64,000 nt of DNA from Nocardia cyriacigeorgica (GTDB lineage: Bacteria > Actinomycetota > Actinomycetes > Mycobacteriales > Mycobacteriaceae): positions 62,001-126,000 of the forward strand of contig NZ_VBUT01000004.1 in assembly GCF_005863245.1 (NCBI RefSeq), read 5' to 3'. Positions 27,708-36,817 of this stretch are shown piece by piece. How positions within the stretch are numbered: the first letter of the stretch is position 1; the number at the start of each line of letters is the position of its first letter. The notes beneath the pieces are model-generated. The model was not told the DNA's origin and searched no databases. It worked only from the letters and a program-made list of their open reading frames with translations. The translations under genes and the position numbers were made by a program.

Positions 27708-28667
27708 ATGGACATAGTCGAGCTACGGACACCCACAGCGATAGTGCGCCACGGCCGGGGGCGGCTGATCGTCCTACGACCCGGCGGTGACGGCGAGAAG
27801 ATCGACGGCGAGCGCGTGCTCGACGTCCCCGTGACCGACCTGCTGAAGGTCCGCCTGAACCGGCGCGCCGACGACGCGGTCGTCATCGAGATCTACCTCC
27901 GATATCCCACCCCCGTCCTCACCGGCGTGCCCGCGGACCGCACCCCGCTACCGGTGCTGATCGCCGAGCACGATGTGCCGGCCGCGGTCGAGATCGTCGA
28001 CCGGATCAACGATCAGATCCTGGATTTCCAGCGCGTCGACGTCGCGGCCCCGGATCTGACCCCGCCGGCTCCCGAATGGAATTCCGGCGGGCCCGTCCGC
28101 GCCGATGTGGAGCGCGCGGTCCGCCGGATGGCGCCGCGGAAGGAAGCGAAATCCGCGATCAACGCCCTGCACCGGCTGGCCTCGGCCGATGAATACGTGC
28201 TGGAGACCGCGCTGGCCGTCGCCCATCCGCCGGCCGGACATGGTCAGGGGCTGCTGGCCGCCACCACCCAGCGACTGCTGTTCATCTCCATCGGCAACGG
28301 CGAGCGGTATGCCCACGAACTGGCCGTCGCCGCCATCATGTGGGCCCGCAGCACCGACGGCACCGCGACCGCGCCGGGCGAGATCGGCACATTGCGCACC
28401 GACACCGGCATCGACGTGCACGACGGCAATCAGACGCTGCACTTCACCGGGCTCGACCGGGCCGACACCCAGCGCGTCACCTGCGCGGTGAACTTCGCGA
28501 TCCGGCTGGAATCGGCCGACGGCGTGGCCGGGCCCGCCGATCCCGGCACCGCGCAGCTGTACGCGGAGTGGGAGCTGCTGGTGGAGCGGCATTCGCTCGG
28601 CATGGTCGACGACACGCAATTCCAGCGGTACGGGCGCGGCATCCTGCGGTCGCTGCCCGGGGTGTAG
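27708..28667 (+). CDS. Hypothetical protein with possible PH-like domain
   Basis: A 319-residue soluble protein without a recognised family name. Residues about 130-260 (HRLASADEYVLETALAVAH, GLLAATTQRLLFISIGNGERYAHELAVAAIMW) resemble bacterial PH-like (YokE-type) beta-sandwich domains. The C-terminus (LLVERHSLGMVDDTQFQRYGRGIL) resembles a SHOCT-like helix pair. The ATG at 27708 is preceded closely by AGGGGG; the frame is open upstream for 82 codons but those codons look non-coding. It is divergent from ftsH and ends at a strong bidirectional terminator. Confidence 0.7.
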   Translation: MDIVELRTPTAIVRHGRGRLIVLRPGGDGEKIDGERVLDVPVTDLLKVRLNRRADDAVVIEIYLRYPTPVLTGVPADRTPLPVLIAEHDVPAAVEIVDRINDQILDFQRVDVAAPDLTPPAPEWNSGGPVRADVERAVRRMAPRKEAKSAINALHRLASADEYVLETALAVAHPPAGHGQGLLAATTQRLLFISIGNGERYAHELAVAAIMWARSTDGTATAPGEIGTLRTDTGIDVHDGNQTLHFTGLDRADTQRVTCAVNFAIRLESADGVAGPADPGTAQLYAEWELLVERHSLGMVDDTQFQRYGRGILRSLPGV

Positions 28668-28680
28668 CCCGAGTGTGGCT

Positions 28681-28708
28681 CGCGGGCCCGGCCGCGGCCG
28701 GGCCCGCG
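28681..28708. terminator. Bidirectional terminator between convergent genes
   Basis: CGCGGGCCCGGC (28681-28692) and GCCGGGCCCGCG (28697-28708) form a perfect 12-bp stem with a CGCG loop, between the stops of the plus-strand gene ending 28667 and the minus-strand gene ending 28716. Confidence 0.85.
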
Positions 28709-28715
28709 GTCGCGT

Positions 28716-29531
28716 TCAGTTCAGGCCGATGCGCCGCCACGGGCTCGTCGGACGGGTCCACAGCCGCAGCAGTTCCATCCTGCGGTCCACGCCACCGTCC
28801 TTGAGCACGGCCAGATCCTCGGTGGCCTGCCAGTAGGTCCAGCCGGTCAGATACGCATCGCCGAATTGCCGCCAATTGCGGTACCGGCGCCGCGCCAGCG
28901 GCAGCGCACGGGCCAGATAACTCCACGCGATATCGGCGTCGAGATAGCCGGCGGTGAACGCCATCCGCGCGACCGCGACCACCCGCGCCAGATCCCAGGC
29001 GTAGATATCGCCGGGCAGCGGCCGCGACAGATGTTCGGTGAAACCGATCTTGATGGCCTGGGACCAGATGTCGTAATCGCGGACCAGCGTTTCCGGATTG
29101 TCCATCCCCCGAAACGATCCGACCTGACGCAGAAAGGCGCGGTGCCGGTCGGCGCGCTCACCGAAACGATCGCGTTCGCTGGCATTGATGGAGGCCATCA
29201 CCAACGGATGCACCAGCGCGTACAGCGGCGCGTGCATGCCGTCGAGCAACTGTTCCATCGACGCGCGCGCCTCGGTGCCGTCGGTGATGCCCCAGGCGCC
29301 GGTCAGGGTGTCGATGGCGAGTTCGCGGCGGTCGCCGAGCGGATGTTCGCGTTCGGGGCCGAGTAGCAGTTCGTCGTGGAAGGCATCCCAGCGGGCGGAA
29401 TAGAACGCACCGAGAGCCAGCGCGCGCAATTGATCGTCGGTGATCTGCGCACCGGACCAGTGGTCGTCCTCGCGCTGATCGAGCTCCTCGTACGGGAAGG
29501 TTGTCAACGTGGGTAGACCGCGGGCAGGCAT
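28716..29531 (-). CDS. DUF1266 domain protein
   Basis: A 271-residue cytosolic protein. The DUF1266 hallmarks are AWGITDGTEARASMEQLLDGMH in the middle and YAWDLARVVAVARMAFTAGYLD near the C-terminal third, followed by ARALPLARRRYRNWRQFGDAYLTG. The family is widespread but has no established function. Start ATG 29531. Its neighbours give no clear role. Confidence 0.8.
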   Translation of the reverse strand: MPARGLPTLTTFPYEELDQREDDHWSGAQITDDQLRALALGAFYSARWDAFHDELLLGPEREHPLGDRRELAIDTLTGAWGITDGTEARASMEQLLDGMHAPLYALVHPLVMASINASERDRFGERADRHRAFLRQVGSFRGMDNPETLVRDYDIWSQAIKIGFTEHLSRPLPGDIYAWDLARVVAVARMAFTAGYLDADIAWSYLARALPLARRRYRNWRQFGDAYLTGWTYWQATEDLAVLKDGGVDRRMELLRLWTRPTSPWRRIGLN

Positions 29532-29652
29532 AAGGGCGAGTTTAGGTGCCCGGGCCCCGTCGGTGGCCGGTTCGCCGACCGCGTTCGCAGGTTTTTCACA
29601 TCTTCGTTTTCTTGGCCTGCCGAGGGCGGTGCCGGAGGGCTAATGTGCATTC

Positions 29653-29913
29653 ATGTGTAGAAACATCACCGTCTTGCGTGGCCTGGAGCCTGCCGCTACC
29701 GAGCAGGAAATCTATGCCGCCGCATTGCAATACGTGCGCAAGGTCGGTGGCCTGACCGGCCTGAGCTCCACCACCAAACCGGCGGTCGACAAGGCCGTCG
29801 CCGCGATCGCCGCCGCGACCACCGAACTACTCGCCGAGCTGCCCGACCGCCGGGTGCCGCCGAGCACCGAACCGCCGCTGCGCCGCATCGCCGCGCGCGA
29901 AGCCCAGGCATAG
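29653..29913 (+). CDS. DUF2277 family protein
   Basis: An 86-residue protein starting MCRNITVLRGLEPAATEQEI, the conserved opening of DUF2277, with LQYVRKVGGLTG and a long Ala-rich helix after it. Function unknown. The ATG follows a TAATGT -10 box (29641-29646) by 6 nt and lacks a Shine-Dalgarno, so the mRNA is probably leaderless. Its stop lies 4 nt from the stop of the convergent PucR gene. Confidence 0.85.
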   Translation: MCRNITVLRGLEPAATEQEIYAAALQYVRKVGGLTGLSSTTKPAVDKAVAAIAAATTELLAELPDRRVPPSTEPPLRRIAAREAQA

Positions 29914-29917
29914 CGGT

Positions 29918-31240
29918 TCACGCGTTGTCGCCGGGCAGCACACCGGGCCCGTAGGCGGCGACGCAGGCGAGGGCGGTCTGCAACGGCAGCGCGCGCTCGT
30001 CGATGCGATGGCCGAGCAGTTCCTCGATCCGCTGGATCCGGTAGCGGACGGTGTTCTTGTGTACGCCGAGCAGTTTCGCCGCCGCCTCCGGGCTGTGCTG
30101 GCAGCGCAGGTAGGCGCGCAGCGTCTCGCGTAGCCGGGCCGAGCCGGCGTCGCGGCGGGCCAGCGCCCGCAGCTCGCGTGCGATCAGCGCGCGCATGGCC
30201 GCCTCGTCGACGCCGGCCAGATACGCGATCTCCACCTCGCGGTAGGCCGTGATCCGCGGCCCGTCGGCCGGGCCGCGTTCGGCGACGTGGCGGGCCGCCA
30301 TCGCCTCTTCGTGGCTGCGCCGGAATCCCGCCACCCGCTCGCCGGGCACGCCGAGCGCCACCCGCACCGGCGCCTCGACGAGGTGGGCGAGCGCGTCCGC
30401 CTCCGGCAGCTGTCCGTGCGCGCCATCCAGCCCGATCCAGGCCCACATGCCGCTGGCGCCGGAGGCGACGGTGAGCACCCGGTTGCTGCCGAGTTCGGCG
30501 GCCAGCCGGGCGCAGACGCGGTCGAGCACCCCGCTCATCTCACCTTCGACGCCGGCCTCGGCGGGCTCGTCGGCCCACAGCACCACGGCCAGATGGTGCT
30601 GGTTGAGCCGGTAGCCGAGCCGGGTCGAGGACTGCTCCAGGTCGACGTCGTCGCCGGCGAGCACGGCCCGCACGGTTTCGGTGCGGCGGTTGAGCGCGGC
30701 GCGCAGCACGCGTTCGCGCTCCTCCAGATACGTTTCGGTCAGCGTCTCCACCGATGCGCCGACCCACTGGGTGGCCCGTTCGAACATCCGCATCATGACC
30801 ACGCGTTCGATCGGATAGGGCGTGCGGCGCTGGTCGAGGGCGTCGGTGAAATAGTCGAGCACCGCCGCCAGTCCGGCGTGATAGGTGCGCAGCAGCATTT
30901 TGAGTTCGAAGCCGCGGCGGGCGAGGGTTCTGGCGAAGGCGTGCGCCTCTTCGGGCAGCACCGGGTCGATCGTGTCGCTGGTGAGGCCGCTGAGCACCAC
31001 CCGGGCGTGGGCGCGGGTGCTGGCACCGAGATCGCGGCGGATATCGCGGTCGGCGAGTTCGGGTACGCGGGCGACGATGGCGCTGTCGAGCCGCTCGACC
31101 ACCTGATCCAGGGTTTCGCTGCGCATCGTCTCGTAGACGAATTCGGCCAGCCAGTAGCGGACCTGCTCATTGGCCGGAGCCGAACCGCTGGCGACGGCGG
31201 GCCGATCGCGCGAGGCCGGCCGGGGAACCGGGTTCGTCAT
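29918..31240 (-). CDS. PucR/CdaR family transcriptional regulator
   Basis: A 440-residue activator-type regulator. An N-terminal helical sensor region (RsbT co-antagonist-like; residues 30-190), a central GGDEF-related segment and a C-terminal PucR helix-turn-helix (LRAYLRCQHSPEAAAKLLGVHKNTVRYRIQRIEELLG) are visible, the last split here by domain rather than as a single motif. It is divergent from the aldehyde dehydrogenase-SDR operon, which it most likely regulates; regulators of this family often respond to the substrate of the adjacent pathway. Inverted repeats lie in the shared 163-bp gap. Confidence 0.88.
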   Translation of the reverse strand: MTNPVPRPASRDRPAVASGSAPANEQVRYWLAEFVYETMRSETLDQVVERLDSAIVARVPELADRDIRRDLGASTRAHARVVLSGLTSDTIDPVLPEEAHAFARTLARRGFELKMLLRTYHAGLAAVLDYFTDALDQRRTPYPIERVVMMRMFERATQWVGASVETLTETYLEERERVLRAALNRRTETVRAVLAGDDVDLEQSSTRLGYRLNQHHLAVVLWADEPAEAGVEGEMSGVLDRVCARLAAELGSNRVLTVASGASGMWAWIGLDGAHGQLPEADALAHLVEAPVRVALGVPGERVAGFRRSHEEAMAARHVAERGPADGPRITAYREVEIAYLAGVDEAAMRALIARELRALARRDAGSARLRETLRAYLRCQHSPEAAAKLLGVHKNTVRYRIQRIEELLGHRIDERALPLQTALACVAAYGPGVLPGDNA

Positions 31241-31299
31241 CAGCTACCTCACGATCTCCCGAATTGTATCGAGAGCACAAAGCATCCCGCGTCGGTTGA

Positions 31300-31321
31300 C
31301 AGACAAAGCCAAGAATGTCTG
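31300..31321. promoter_or_regulatory. Inverted repeat in PucR/aldehyde dehydrogenase control region
   Basis: CAGACA (31300-31305) and TGTCTG (31316-31321) are perfect inverted arms separated by 10 nt; a TTGACA hexamer overlaps the left arm. A second pair, GCACAA (31275-31280) and TTGTGC (31328-31333), brackets it. Candidate PucR operator; inferred. Confidence 0.45.
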
Positions 31322-31403
31322 CCTCGATTGTGCCACGATCATAGTTCGTGAGCTGCTTCACAGCAGCCGAGCACAACCGAGCCACGACGTAGTGGGAGAG
31401 ACC

Positions 31404-33008
31404 GTGACCGACACCGAATCCGCCCGACCGACGAAACGAACGACGACGCGCAAGAAAGCGGCCGATCCCGCGGTGATCGAGGTGCGCAATCCGGCCACCG
31501 GCGAGGTCGTCGGCACCGTGCCCGAGGTCTCGGCCGACGATGTCGCCGCCAAGGTCCGTGAGCTGCGCCTGTACCAGCCGGAGTGGGAGGCCATCGGCCC
31601 CGAAGGCCGCAAGGAATGGTTGCTGAAACTCCAGGACTGGCTCATCGACAACACCGAGCAGCTGGCCGACGTGCTGCAATCGGAGACCGGCAAGCCGCGG
31701 GTGGACGCGCTCATCGACCCGGCCTTCTCGGTCGACCTGACCGGCTATTACGCCCGGCGCGCGCCGAAATTCCTCGCCGATGAGAATCCGTCGCCGCACA
31801 GCCCGCTGGCCCGGACGAAGAAGCTGACGGTCGCGTTCAAGCCGTATCCGGTGGTCGGCGTGATCACGCCGTGGAACTTCCCGCTGGCCATGCCGGTGGT
31901 CGACGTCATCCCGGCGCTGGCCGCGGGCGCCGCGGTGATCCTCAAGCCCTCCGAGGTGACGCCGCTGTCGGCGGTCGAACTGGCCCGCGGCTGGGCCGAG
32001 ATCGGCGCGCCGCCGGTCCTCGCCGTGGTGACCGGCGCCGGTGCGACGGGTGCGGCGGTGGTGGACAACTCCGATTACATCCAGTTCACCGGTTCCACCG
32101 CCACCGGCCGCAAGATCGCCGCGGCCTGCGTCGAGCGGATGATCCCCTACAGCCTCGAACTCGGCGGAAAGGATCCGGCGATCGTGCTGGCCGACGCCGA
32201 TATCGATCGGGCCGCGCACGGCATCGCCTTCGGCGGCATGTTCAACGCGGGCCAGGTCTGCATCTCGGTGGAGCGGGTCTACGTCGAGGCGCCGGTCTAC
32301 GACGAGTTCGTCGCCAAGCTCACCGCCAATGTCGCCGCGCTGCGGCAGGGCATCGACGGCCGCACGCCGAATCACGATGTGGGCGCGCTGGCCAACGAGA
32401 ACCAGGTGAACATCGTGCAGCGGCACGTGGACGAGGCCGTGGCGGCCGGGGCGAAGGTGACCACCGGCGGCAAGCGCACCGGTGTCGGCACCTTCTTCGA
32501 GCCGACGGTGCTGGTCGACGTCGATCACTCCATGTCGTGTGTCGCCGAGGAGACTTTCGGCCCGACCCTTCCGGTGATGAAGGTGGCCGACGAAGCCGAG
32601 GCGATCCGGCTGGCCAACGACTCCATCTACGGCCTGTCGGCCTCGGTGTGGACCGGCGACAAGGACCGCGGCGAGCGGGTGGCGCGGCAGCTGTCGGCGG
32701 GCGCGGTGAACATCAACGACGTCTTCTCCAACATGTTCAGCTTCGCGCTGCCGATGGGCGGCTGGGACAAGTCCGGCGTCGGCGCGCGCTGGGGCGGACC
32801 CAACGGCGTGCGCAAATACTGCCGGGCACAGGCGATCACCAAGCCGATCCTGCCCACGCAGGAAAAGGAACTGATCTGGTTCCCCTATCAGGTACCCAAG
32901 ATCCTGTTCGCGCTCGGCGCGATGCGGGCGGCGGGTGCGCGCGGTCTGCGCCGGCTCGATGTGCCCGCGCTGCTGCGACTCAAGGGCGATTCGAAGGGTG
33001 CGAAGTAA
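31404..33008 (+). CDS. Aldehyde dehydrogenase family protein
   Basis: A 534-residue NAD(P)-dependent aldehyde dehydrogenase. The catalytic glutamate is in YSLELGGKDP and the catalytic cysteine in GQVCISVERV; VVGVITPWNFPLAMPV and FTGSTATGRKIA are the cofactor-site motifs. It has an unusual C-terminal extension (ELIWFPYQVPKILFALGAMRAAGARGLRRL and onward) beyond the normal end of the fold, which may attach to membrane or partner. The GTG at 31404 has GGGAG upstream. It is followed without gap by an SDR gene, suggesting successive oxidation of an alcohol and aldehyde; substrate unknown. Confidence 0.92.
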   Translation: MTDTESARPTKRTTTRKKAADPAVIEVRNPATGEVVGTVPEVSADDVAAKVRELRLYQPEWEAIGPEGRKEWLLKLQDWLIDNTEQLADVLQSETGKPRVDALIDPAFSVDLTGYYARRAPKFLADENPSPHSPLARTKKLTVAFKPYPVVGVITPWNFPLAMPVVDVIPALAAGAAVILKPSEVTPLSAVELARGWAEIGAPPVLAVVTGAGATGAAVVDNSDYIQFTGSTATGRKIAAACVERMIPYSLELGGKDPAIVLADADIDRAAHGIAFGGMFNAGQVCISVERVYVEAPVYDEFVAKLTANVAALRQGIDGRTPNHDVGALANENQVNIVQRHVDEAVAAGAKVTTGGKRTGVGTFFEPTVLVDVDHSMSCVAEETFGPTLPVMKVADEAEAIRLANDSIYGLSASVWTGDKDRGERVARQLSAGAVNINDVFSNMFSFALPMGGWDKSGVGARWGGPNGVRKYCRAQAITKPILPTQEKELIWFPYQVPKILFALGAMRAAGARGLRRLDVPALLRLKGDSKGAK

Positions 33009-33842
33009 ATGGCAGACGCGATGAAGATTCGCGGCAAGGTCGTCGTCATCACCGGTGGTGCGCGCGGTATCGGGCTGGCCACCGCGACGGCGTTGCAGGC
33101 GCTCGGGGCCAAGATCGCCATCGGCGATATCGATGAGGTGACGGTCAAGGAGTCGGGCAGCAGCCGCGATTTCGAGGTGTACGGCCGGTTGGACGTCACC
33201 GATCCGGCCTCGTTCGAGGCGTTCCTCGACGAGGTGGAGCGCACCCTCGGCCCGATCGATGTGCTGATCAACAACGCGGGCATCATGCCGACCGGCAAGT
33301 TCGTCGAGGAGCCGGATCAGGTGACCCGCCGCATCCTCGACATCAATGTCTACGGCGTGATCCTCGGGTCGAAGCTGGCGCTGGCGCGGATGCTGCCGCG
33401 GCGCAGCGGGCACGTCATCAATATCGCCTCACTGGCCGGTGAGACCCATATCCCGGGTCTGGCCACCTACAACGCCAGCAAACACGCGGTGCTCGGGTTC
33501 ACCGACACGCTGCGCGAGGAGTACCGGGGCTCGGGCGTCAGCTTCTCCTCGGTGCTGCCGACGTTGACCAAGACCGAACTCGGTTCCGGGGTCAGCACGC
33601 CGAAGATTCTGCGTCCGGCCGAGCCGGAGGAGATCGCCGACGCCATCGCGGAGCTGATCGCGGCGCCCAAGTCGAAGGTGCGGGTGACGACGGTGGCCGG
33701 TGCGATCGCCCAGGTGGTCAATTTGCTGCCGGAGTCGTGGGGCGATGGGCTGGCGCGCGCGCTCGGTTCCAACAAGGCCTTCCTCGATGACGTCGATTCG
33801 GCGCAGCGCAAGGCCTACGAGGAGCGCGCACGCAACGTCTGA
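33009..33842 (+). CDS. SDR family oxidoreductase
   Basis: A 277-residue classical short-chain dehydrogenase. Cofactor motif TGGARGIG (residues 15-22), NNAG at about 90, catalytic Ser in INIASLAG and YNASK at about 155-159. A hydrophobic C-terminal stretch follows the fold. The ATG immediately follows the TAA of the aldehyde dehydrogenase gene, so the two form a tight operon. The substrate is likely the alcohol or ketone partner of the aldehyde, but this is inferred. Confidence 0.92.
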   Translation: MADAMKIRGKVVVITGGARGIGLATATALQALGAKIAIGDIDEVTVKESGSSRDFEVYGRLDVTDPASFEAFLDEVERTLGPIDVLINNAGIMPTGKFVEEPDQVTRRILDINVYGVILGSKLALARMLPRRSGHVINIASLAGETHIPGLATYNASKHAVLGFTDTLREEYRGSGVSFSSVLPTLTKTELGSGVSTPKILRPAEPEEIADAIAELIAAPKSKVRVTTVAGAIAQVVNLLPESWGDGLARALGSNKAFLDDVDSAQRKAYEERARNV

Positions 33843-34282
33843 GCCCGCATGGTCTCGGCCGGACTGTGGCGCGCGCTACGGCGCCGTGAACGTCTTCATG
33901 ACGGACGCGGCGCCGTTTCGCTTTCCCACCTCTGGGCGGATTCAGACGCTCGGCAAACCTGATTGTGAGCAACATCACTGGCCGTTCAACGAGCACTCAG
34001 CGGTCCGCGCGGCCGCCGGACGCGCGGGCCGGATCAGGAACACTCCCGTACATCGATCCGCCCTGACCTCGGCAGCATCCGCCCTGGTCACCCACCCCTC
34101 TGTGCACTACCCCGGGAGCCGGAGCCATGCATCACGAAGACTCGTCGAATCCGATAGTGCGCAACACCATGACAGGCCATATGCTGTGACTAACAAACCT
34201 GTTGACCGTTTTGGACCAAGATTCCGAACTTTCCGGTTTGATTAGGCTGGAAATCCGGCACCAATTCTGATAGCAATAGGCT
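33843..34282. other. 440-bp intergenic region upstream of lysR-type gene
   Basis: No credible gene on either strand. The left end has the terminator of the SDR operon (33878-33918). From about 34186 to 34282 the sequence is distinctly more A/T-rich than its surroundings, as expected for the promoter and operator of the LysR-type gene; ATAG and CTAT half-sites flank the start codon. Confidence 0.6.
33878..33918 (+). terminator. Terminator of aldehyde dehydrogenase-SDR operon
   Basis: ACGGCGCCG (33878-33886) and CGGCGCCGT (33908-33916) form a 9-bp stem with a 21-nt loop, followed by TTTCGCTTTC. Confidence 0.6.
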
Positions 34283-35167
34283 ATGGACCCGCATTTGCGC
34301 GACCTGCGGTATTTCGTCGCTGTCGCTGAGGAACTGCATTTCACCAACGCCGCACAGCGGCTGCACATCGCACAACCCACCCTCTCGCGCCAGATCCGGC
34401 AGCTGGAACGCCAGCTCGATGTGGTCCTGTTCGATCGCAATCAGCGCAGTGTGGCACTCACCGTCGCGGGCAAGGAACTGCTCGACGGCGCCCGCAAGAT
34501 CCTGGAGCTGTGGGAAGTCACCAACTCCTCCCTGCAAGAGGCCGGTGAGGTGCTGCGCGTCGGCATCCAATCCACCCTCGGCCGCGGACTGCTCAACGAC
34601 CTGGAAAGCGCGAGCGGCCACCGGCTCGCCCTGCACGCCGCCTCCTGGACCGACCCGTCCAGCGGCCTGGCAGGCCGGCAGGCCGATCTCGCGCTGGTCT
34701 GGCTGCCCCTCCCCGATCCGAACCGGTACCGCTGGGAGGTGCTGCGCACCGAGGACCGCTGGGTGCTGCTGCCGGAGAACCACCGGCTGGCCGATCAGGA
34801 AACCATCGACTTCGCCGACCTGATGGACGAGCCGTTCGTGGCGCTGCCGCCCGAGGCGGGCGCGGTCCGCGACTTCTGGCTCGGCAACGACGGTCGCGGC
34901 GGGCGTCAGCCCAAGATCGGCGCCGAGGCCGCCACCCCGGAAGACAAACTGGAAGCGGTCAGCCTCGGCCTCGGCGTGTGCCTGCTCGCCGAGAACAACG
35001 TGCCGATGTACCGCTGGCCCGGCCTGACCGCCCGCCGCGTCACCGGGCTCGCTCCGTGCGAGCTGGCGGTGGCCTGGCGTGCCGACGACAACCGGCCGAC
35101 CATCCTGGAATTCGCCGGCCGGGCCGCGCAGGGCGGGTTCGCCGGCAAACCCGCCCTGGCGGTCTGA
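34283..35167 (+). CDS. LysR family transcriptional regulator
   Basis: A 294-residue LysR-type regulator. The winged HTH is at residues 1-60 (LRDLRYFVAVAEELHF, AQRLHIAQPTLSRQIRQLE), and the periplasmic-binding-like effector domain follows from about 90. ATG 34283 lies inside an ATAG-N7-CTAT symmetric element. It faces away from the convergent amidase gene, and the usual divergent target gene is missing: the upstream gene points the same way. Its target therefore cannot be named. Confidence 0.9.
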   Translation: MDPHLRDLRYFVAVAEELHFTNAAQRLHIAQPTLSRQIRQLERQLDVVLFDRNQRSVALTVAGKELLDGARKILELWEVTNSSLQEAGEVLRVGIQSTLGRGLLNDLESASGHRLALHAASWTDPSSGLAGRQADLALVWLPLPDPNRYRWEVLRTEDRWVLLPENHRLADQETIDFADLMDEPFVALPPEAGAVRDFWLGNDGRGGRQPKIGAEAATPEDKLEAVSLGLGVCLLAENNVPMYRWPGLTARRVTGLAPCELAVAWRADDNRPTILEFAGRAAQGGFAGKPALAV

Positions 35168-35186
35168 ACCACCGGGACTTTCCGAG

Positions 35187-36590
35187 CTAGTCCTGCCCGG
35201 ACGGCCGATCCGCGGTCGTCCGGGGCCATGGGTGCTGCTGCTCCAACTGGGCCGCCAGCCGCAGCAACGTCGACTCGCTACCCGGCGGGCCCGCCAGCTG
35301 CGCCGCCACCGGCGTACCGGACTCCGGGTGCAGCCCCATCGGCACCGTCATCGCCGGCCACCCCACCAGATTCCACATCGGGGTGAACGGTGAATAGCGC
35401 GGGCTGTTGATGAAGTTGGTCAGCCAGCCCTTCGCGTGCCAGGCCTTCGCCTGCGGCGGCGGCAGGGCCAGCGCCGGGGTGATCACCACGTCGTAGTTTT
35501 CGAAGAACTCGACCAACCGCGCCTCCACGCGTTCGACCTGCGCGGGCCGCACCAGATTCAGCCGGACGATCAGGCGTCCCAGCGCCAGATGACGACGGGT
35601 GCGTTTCTGCAACAGCTCCGGATGCGGCAGCTCGTCGGCCTCCGGGATCGCCAGCATCGGCCAGCGCAGCATCACCGCGGTCACCGCGTCGCCATACGGC
35701 AGTTTCACCGAGTCGACCGCGTGTCCTGCCGCGGCCGCCGCCGATCCGGCCGTGCGCGCCGCCGCGGTCCAATGCCGGTCCACTTTGATCAGCGGACTCG
35801 GCGCGTTGACCGCGAGCGCGACACGCAACGGCCCCGCAGCGTCGACGTCGGCCAATTCCGGCCGGCCTGCCATCACCGAGAGGGTGAGCGCCGCGTCGGC
35901 GACAGTCGTTGCCAGCACACCGTTTTCGGTCATCCCGGCCCATGAGTCCGGGCCGACCTCGGCGGGAACCACCCCGCGCCCCGGCTTGATCCCGACGACG
36001 CCGCAGCAGGCCGCCGGAATGCGTACCGAACCCAGACCGTCGTTGCCGTGCGCGACCGGAACCAGCCCGGACGCCACCGCCGCCGCGGCCCCACCCGAGG
36101 ACCCGCCGCAGGTGCGCTCGGGATTCCACGGGTTGCGGGTGATGCCGTCGGGGCCGTCGGTCATGCCCCACAGGCTCAGTTCGGGCACCGTGGTCAGCCC
36201 GACGACCACCGCGCCTGCCTCCCGCAGCCGGGCGACCACCGGGTGGTCGGCGGCCGCCGGAGCCGGATCGGTGGCGAGCGATCCGTCCAGCACGGTTTCG
36301 CCCGTCACCGCGACATTGTGTTTGATCGCCACCGGCACACCGGCCAGCGGCAGTGCGTCCAGATCACGCTGTTCCAGTTCGGCCGCCTCCGCGCGCGCCT
36401 GCTCCGCGCGCACCACGTCGAAGGCATAGACCGCGGCATTGCCCTCGTCGATCCGGGCCAGTGCGGCGTCCACCTCCGCCGTCGGCGTCGTCGTCGCCTC
36501 GCGCACCCGGGCCGCGGTCGTGACGACCGGACCGGGTGGAGTGATCGTGTCATTGCCCGCATGCGAATTCGCGGGCTCTAGTGCCCCCAT
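35187..36590 (-). CDS. Amidase signature family amidase
   Basis: A 467-residue amidase. The Ser-Ser-Lys triad is visible: Lys in VAIKHNVAV, the cis-Ser in the amidase signature TCGGSSGGAAAAVASG and the nucleophile Ser in DGLGSVRIPAACCG. NPWNPERT and PALALPPPQAKAW are also typical. These enzymes hydrolyse amides of varied acids; the substrate is not deducible. ATG 36590. It is divergent from the protein kinase gene and convergent with the LysR-type gene. Confidence 0.9.
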   Translation of the reverse strand: MGALEPANSHAGNDTITPPGPVVTTAARVREATTTPTAEVDAALARIDEGNAAVYAFDVVRAEQARAEAAELEQRDLDALPLAGVPVAIKHNVAVTGETVLDGSLATDPAPAAADHPVVARLREAGAVVVGLTTVPELSLWGMTDGPDGITRNPWNPERTCGGSSGGAAAAVASGLVPVAHGNDGLGSVRIPAACCGVVGIKPGRGVVPAEVGPDSWAGMTENGVLATTVADAALTLSVMAGRPELADVDAAGPLRVALAVNAPSPLIKVDRHWTAAARTAGSAAAAAGHAVDSVKLPYGDAVTAVMLRWPMLAIPEADELPHPELLQKRTRRHLALGRLIVRLNLVRPAQVERVEARLVEFFENYDVVITPALALPPPQAKAWHAKGWLTNFINSPRYSPFTPMWNLVGWPAMTVPMGLHPESGTPVAAQLAGPPGSESTLLRLAAQLEQQHPWPRTTADRPSGQD

Positions 36591-36817
36591 CGGTGCCCTC
36601 CTGCCGTGGCCTGCCCGTCGTCGGGCTCGGCCGCGTTCATCCAGCTCGTAGCCCGACGCAACGTTGCCGAAACCGGGTGAGACACCGTGCCGGTGGACGT
36701 ATCATTGCCGATTACCGGTCGCCGTCGATGGCGTCGGGTGTGGCGGAGTTTATCGGCAACCCCGTCGGCCGACCAGTGCACGTTTTACGGCATCCACCCA
36801 GCAACCCTTTGGGGATC

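Noticed and set aside
31167..33413. Long minus-strand open frame opposite the aldehyde dehydrogenase and SDR genes
   Set aside because: Same GC shadow effect; the plus-strand genes carry full catalytic motifs.
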